A stretch of DNA of 64,000 nucleotides from Owenia fusiformis. Lineage: Eukaryota > Annelida > Polychaeta > Sabellida > Oweniidae. Each line of letters begins with the position of its first letter. The first letter of the stretch is position 1. The notes beneath the pieces are model-generated. The model was not told where the DNA came from, did not search any database, and saw nothing but the letters and a program-made list of their open reading frames with translations. The stretch spans positions 22,832,455 to 22,896,454 of the forward strand of contig CAIIXF020000002.1 in assembly GCA_903813345.2 (NCBI GenBank). The letters run 5' to 3'. The position numbers were made by a program, and so were the translations under genes. This document shows positions 55,001 through 61,000 of this stretch, one piece after another.

Positions 55001-58000
55001 TGATACTCCTAAATAGTGTTCCACTTTTAACTCAAGAGGTTTTAATGTATTTGATAATCGGTAAGTGGTGCGTCTGTCAACAATAGTGGCACGTTAAACC
55101 TCTGTTAATAGGATTCGTGTTTTAAGTTATTTCTGTTCAACATCAATACAGAAAACCCCCCTTTGACTCCTTGATCTAAAGCTCGCCTATTTTCAAAATG
55201 GCCGCCATTTTTTCTCGCGAAATCCACTTTTGGACCGTTTGCTTTAAAACCTCTGTCAACAGGATCCCCATTTTAAGTTATTTTTATTCAACATCAATAC
55301 AGAAAACCCCTCTATGACTCCTGGTTCAAAAGCTAGCCTATTTTTCAAAATCGCCACCATTTTTGTCTCTCAAAATTTTTGCGATCCATAGTGGTCATTA
55401 TATTATCTGTTCTGGTCCAGGACAAATAATGAGTTTGTACTTAGTTTTCAATAGGTGGTGATATTAATAACTTTGTCTTACGGTCAACATTGTGTAAGAT
55501 TTCACAATTTTGCCATTTGAACTGAGATTATTGGTATATTATTTTCTTCAGAGTAAATGATATTGAAGATAAGGGCCTTTTCTGTGCTTCAACAAGCCTC
55601 AAACCCTGTTGCTCTAGCTTCACAGTTGAGGTAATCACCCTTGAATCTGATGAAGATGATACCACAACAGGTAAAAAGAAGAAAAGAGGAGAATTTGATT
55701 GCTACTTTGGCTTCATTCATGAGGCATTTAGTCCAGATGATATCGATCTGGCAAGGATGGATGGCTCTTTCATTTACGATGCTGATAAAAACAAGTTAGT
55801 GAATGTTTCTGTCTGTGAGATTGAGAGAGCAAAATCTTTAACCATGTAGCTATCTGCAAAGGTCATGACAATGTTGCTTTTCCTGAGAAAAGAATTGGTC
55901 TGATCCAATATAAAAGTTACTGAACATTAAGAATGGTGATTTGTGTGTGGAAATGGATTATATATTGTCTATTTTAACATTGACATTATACACATAAAAA
56001 TGGTCAGTTTCGTAGCCAATTGTTTCATTCATTCAAACTCGTTATTTTATAGGATTGTGAGTAATGGAAATGAAACGAAGAAAAAACTGAAGAAAACTGA
56101 GAAACTGAAGGTTGGTGACATATTTAAGATCGAAATGGAGAACCTAAAAGGGAGTATTCTGTTTGTTGGAGACAACCCTAAGATTAACATATACAAGAAT
56201 GACAATGAATTGGTGAGTGGTAGTGTTTTTCTTTGTTTAATTTATTTGTTTAACAAGATTATTGAATGGGTCACTTACTCATCTGTCCATCCGTTTGTCT
56301 ATCCATCGATTCCATCTGTCCGACACATTTCTTAAAAATGGAGCCGTTTGAGCTTAGTATTTTTAAAGTTGTTCTTGAAGTACATACAGTACTTCCAATT
56401 CAAGCAGAAAACACTTTACTATGAGAGATTAACATTTATCCGATGGATATTAAATATACATTCCCTGTCGGTCCCTCGTGGAGATGGGCGATATCCACTC
56501 ATGGATAAAAATGGTATCCCTCAAAAATCATAGGATATCCTCTATTCATCCTATAATTATATTTTCATCAGAGGGCAGATATGACTTTATTTTCCAGCTG
56601 AGCGATATATCATATCTGTCCGCTAGGGTTTCCCTTGATTCATTGATATAGTGATATCTTAATATATAAGACTCTGTATAATCCTAATATCCTGAACCTC
56701 ATATAGGATAATCTCTATATATTCTTTATTGTCATATATGTTTTAAACTAATTACTAATAAGCTGACAGACCATTATTTCATAGGGAACTCCAGAATAAT
56801 TTGAGACATTATTTGTATTATAAGTTATATTTTGCAGTAGAGGATGGGGTACAATTTTATTGTGTCACCCTGTCCAAATTAATTTTTTGCTATTTAGCTA
56901 TACAGTGAGTCATGGCAAACAGGGACAAATGGAGATGACTCAGATGATGATACGCCTATTGCAGTTCGTATTGTACCAGCCATCAACATTGGCACAGGAG
57001 TACAAGTGAAGATTCTGAACTACGAGCCTGACTACACACTACAGGTATGTTGCATTTTTGGTGTTCGGCATTCATTGGTTGGCGTTTGATGGTTGGTATT
57101 TGGCATTTGGAATCTATAACAAATGTCAGATGGTGACATTTTACATGTTAATGCTTTGATCTAAATTGAAATTCAAGCAAACATCAATCTCACAAATATA
57201 CATGACATGCCACCCAGACATCCAAAGAGGCGTATAATAGTCACACAGTAAAATAATAATGAACATTAAAGATGTGAAAATTATTGTCAGTTTTTATCGT
57301 ACCTTAAAAAGGTACGATATTGTAATATGTACACTCTAAAAGTGAATATGGTTGGTACAAAGATCTAATAACAAAAAAGGATAACCTTAAATGAATGTCC
57401 TGGTATGTAAAATATATTCTTAGCTATATATGCTTTATTTTAGAAAGCATACTGGGCCAGTAGAAACATCTCTAAAGGTCTTACATACAAGATGAATGTC
57501 TACAATGATGGAACAATACAGTGAGTCTAAATCATATAATAAATGTTTGAGGGTAGTTCAAAAAGTAATACATGTATGTTGAGAGTCAGAGCATAATCCA
57601 GTGGACCATCCTGCTAGATCACAGAACCATTGTTTACGACCCCTTCTTCTTCTTTTAGATATCTTCTTGCATATTGTTTTCATGCAAAAATATGAGATCA
57701 TTTATAAATATGGGTCAGATGTTTTTGATAAATGTATGGAGGCCTTTATCTTTGGTTTATTGGATAATTGAATTGATATTAATATGAACCTAAGGACCTC
57801 AGTTTGAGGAAAACATATTATTTTAATGAGACCTGTCATATGGTAAGAAAATACTCATTGGTGAAAGATATGGCTGTTTGTCTGAAATAACTTGACATAC
57901 CATACCTGGTCCTTCCTTTAAATGGAACTCCCAAAGAGAGACATGAAATATCCATAGTATCTGAAACGATTTGCCATACCAAACCTGGTCCTTTAAATGA

Positions 58001-61000
58001 AATTCCAAAAGATATAAAACATTCATAGTATCTGAAATGATTTAAATATGATAAAATGTTATTTTTATGTCTCCCAAAGAGAGATATAAAATATTTATAA
58101 TATCTGAAATTACTTAAATATGATTATCATAAAATGTTGTAACATACATATGATATAATAAGGATATATGTTGTTTTCAGAGGAGATCCTGACCAGAGTA
58201 AATTCCCCACATTTCTGGCTTTAAACTCTCTAAGCAGATGGAACTCAAAGTTTCAGGTATAATTTATCGGTTCCTTTAATTTTTCACATCTGTGTGACTT
58301 TGTCTTCATTGTTTGATTTGGAGACAATTCTAGCGTATATCTGATCTAATGTATATCTGATTAAACAAATAATTGATCCAGTGTTTATCTGATGTAGTGT
58401 ACATCTGATCAAGTGTTTATCTGATCTATCGTAAATCTGATCTAGCATATATCTGATTAAACGTATAATTGATCCAGTGTTTATCTGATGTAGTGTACAT
58501 CTGATCAAGTGTTTATCTGATCTATCGTAAATCTGATCTAATGTATATCTGATTAAACGTATAATTGATCCAGTGTTTATCTGATGTAGTGTACATCTGA
58601 TCAAGTGTTTATCTGATCTATCGTAAATCTGATGTAGCGTATATCTGATCTAACGTATAATTGATCAAGTGTTTATCTGATCTAGAGTATATCTGATCAA
58701 GTGTTTATTCGATCTGGCGTATATCTGATCTAGCGTATATCTGATCTAACGTATAATTGATCAAGTGTTTATTCGATCTGGCGTATATCTGATCTAGTGT
58801 TTATCTGATCTGACGTATATCTGATCAAGTGTTTATCTGATCTGGCGTATATCTGTAGATTTAAATTTCCTCTTTTGAATATTCACAATGTAATTTGGGT
58901 GATATTTCTATATTTTTCATAAAAAAATTATTAGCCCAGGAGACTGTTCTCCAAACAGAGACTTGTCCTTTCAATTAATCTAATGCTGTTATACAGGTGG
59001 ACTTAGGTAAGCTGATCATACCTCGTGATCCTGATGGCAGTGATGCTCAGATTCTCTTTGAAACCATTGGTATAGGATTAGCCCATGCTCACCACCCACT
59101 AAACTGCCAACCCTCTACATCTGGTCCTGGGTCGTTATTCGTAGAGATCAGGAACGGGTAAGTTTAATATGGCTTTGTTTACCAAAAAATGACTCTATAA
59201 AGGATTATTTCAGGGAACAGAAGTAGTAGATTGTAACCCAATGAACTACTATTTTCAGGGTGGTTTTGGTAAGGGGTTCAAGTGAGTTTAAAACTATGAG
59301 TTACATGTTTGCTTTATTACGAAGCATTTTAACAAAAGCTTAGTCTTGCTCAAAGACTGTATCCCCCCCCCCGTTACCTTCACTGCAATATACAGAGAGA
59401 AGGATAAGGGGGGGGAGTACAGGGTCTTTTAAGCAAGACTAACAAAAGCTTTGCAACAAAGAATTTTTGAGGTATTGTACTTGCTATGTTATAAAACCTT
59501 TTGTGAAATGCTTCAAATGAACCATGAATTTAACACTCAGTTGATTAACACTAGTACCAATCACTTTTTCTTGTGACAATTCAGGCAATCAGGATTGATA
59601 CTTATGTCAGTATCGTGTCACAAAAGTCTACGCCAGCAAGTAGAATTTGAGGAAGAAAACATATACAAGGCATCAACTCCTGACGATATTAACAATAAAA
59701 TATTGAAGATTCAACTAGATTTACATGAGGAGGTAAGTGAGTTGTTTCTTCACTCTGAATTGGGTACATTTGAAGTGTTTTGGGACTTAACCTTAAGTTG
59801 ACCCGATAGTGTTATATTTAATACAATATACCCTATGTAAGTATAAGTTTAATATCTAATATTTATTGAATAGTTGTTTGCACGATCGTTATACCATGTC
59901 ATTTTTGATAATATGGCAATTGTTTACATTTGTTATTTTACATTTTTTTCTATTTTTTTTAAAAATCTAATTTAATTTTGATATAATTTTTTCTATAATT
60001 CAAAAAGTTTAGTAGCAATTTTAGATGTGAATATTTATATGAATATATGAATGAATTTATATGAATAACAAGCTTGCTTTGCTAATTTACAGGTAGTTGC
60101 CATTTTGAAATGACTATTTTTATTTGTGTTTCATTTGTTACAGCTTTTGCAATAACATGGAACGTAGTGGAGCAATTAAGATGATATTTAATATGAAAAT
60201 ACTTTTACTCATGATTTACTGTCTCTGAAAAGGCCAGGAGCTGGGATTTTAATTTTCTGTTCCAGAATTTATCACGGCATGGCCACTTTGTTATCAGGGC
60301 ATCGCCAAACTACAGTTAAATTAATCTACAGAGATATTGTGATGTGATGGTTGCGATGTTATAGATTTCTTTTCTTAAAGTATATTTCAATGAAATGAAG
60401 AACTTCCTCCATATTTGGTTTGTATGAAATAATGTATAGGAACTTAATTGTTTTTTTCTTTTTTTTGTCTGTTTTCAGTTGGAAATGTCTATAGAGGGAA
60501 TTCCTTTGCCAAACCAGCTTATCCCTTTCTCTGTGTATCTCGATGATGATAAGGTCAGTGCTGTTAATTATCACAACAAAGAAATTTGGTAGGGATATAG
60601 TCAAACCCTTCGTTTTTGTAGATTATCATTTTTTATATATTGTTTAATTTGAAGACACCTTTTAGTTTTTGAAAATTTTGATCAAGAATTTTGAAGCCAA
60701 TTTTTGACAGTGTTTTTTATTATTATTATTCGTACTTAAGTATTAAACTCATTTAACGTGCAGTATAGTTGTTTTAATCAGCAAGCATTCTTCAGTTTTC
60801 AGTAATAAACATATAAACTGATGCCACCCACTTAATAACAATTATTTTCTGATTTCTCTTTATTGGGTGGAATCAATGCCAATAGACTAATACACGTTAG
60901 ACGAAAACATGGTCATTAACATAAATATCTCCCGCAATGCATCATTTCAAGTGGGATAAATGGTCCTTTAATTTAACCAAATTCTCCCAACCTTAAAACC

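Noticed and set aside
58284-58604. Antisense 106-codon frame, LIRCTLHQINTGSII repeats
   Set aside because: Translation of the 15-16-bp tandem array.
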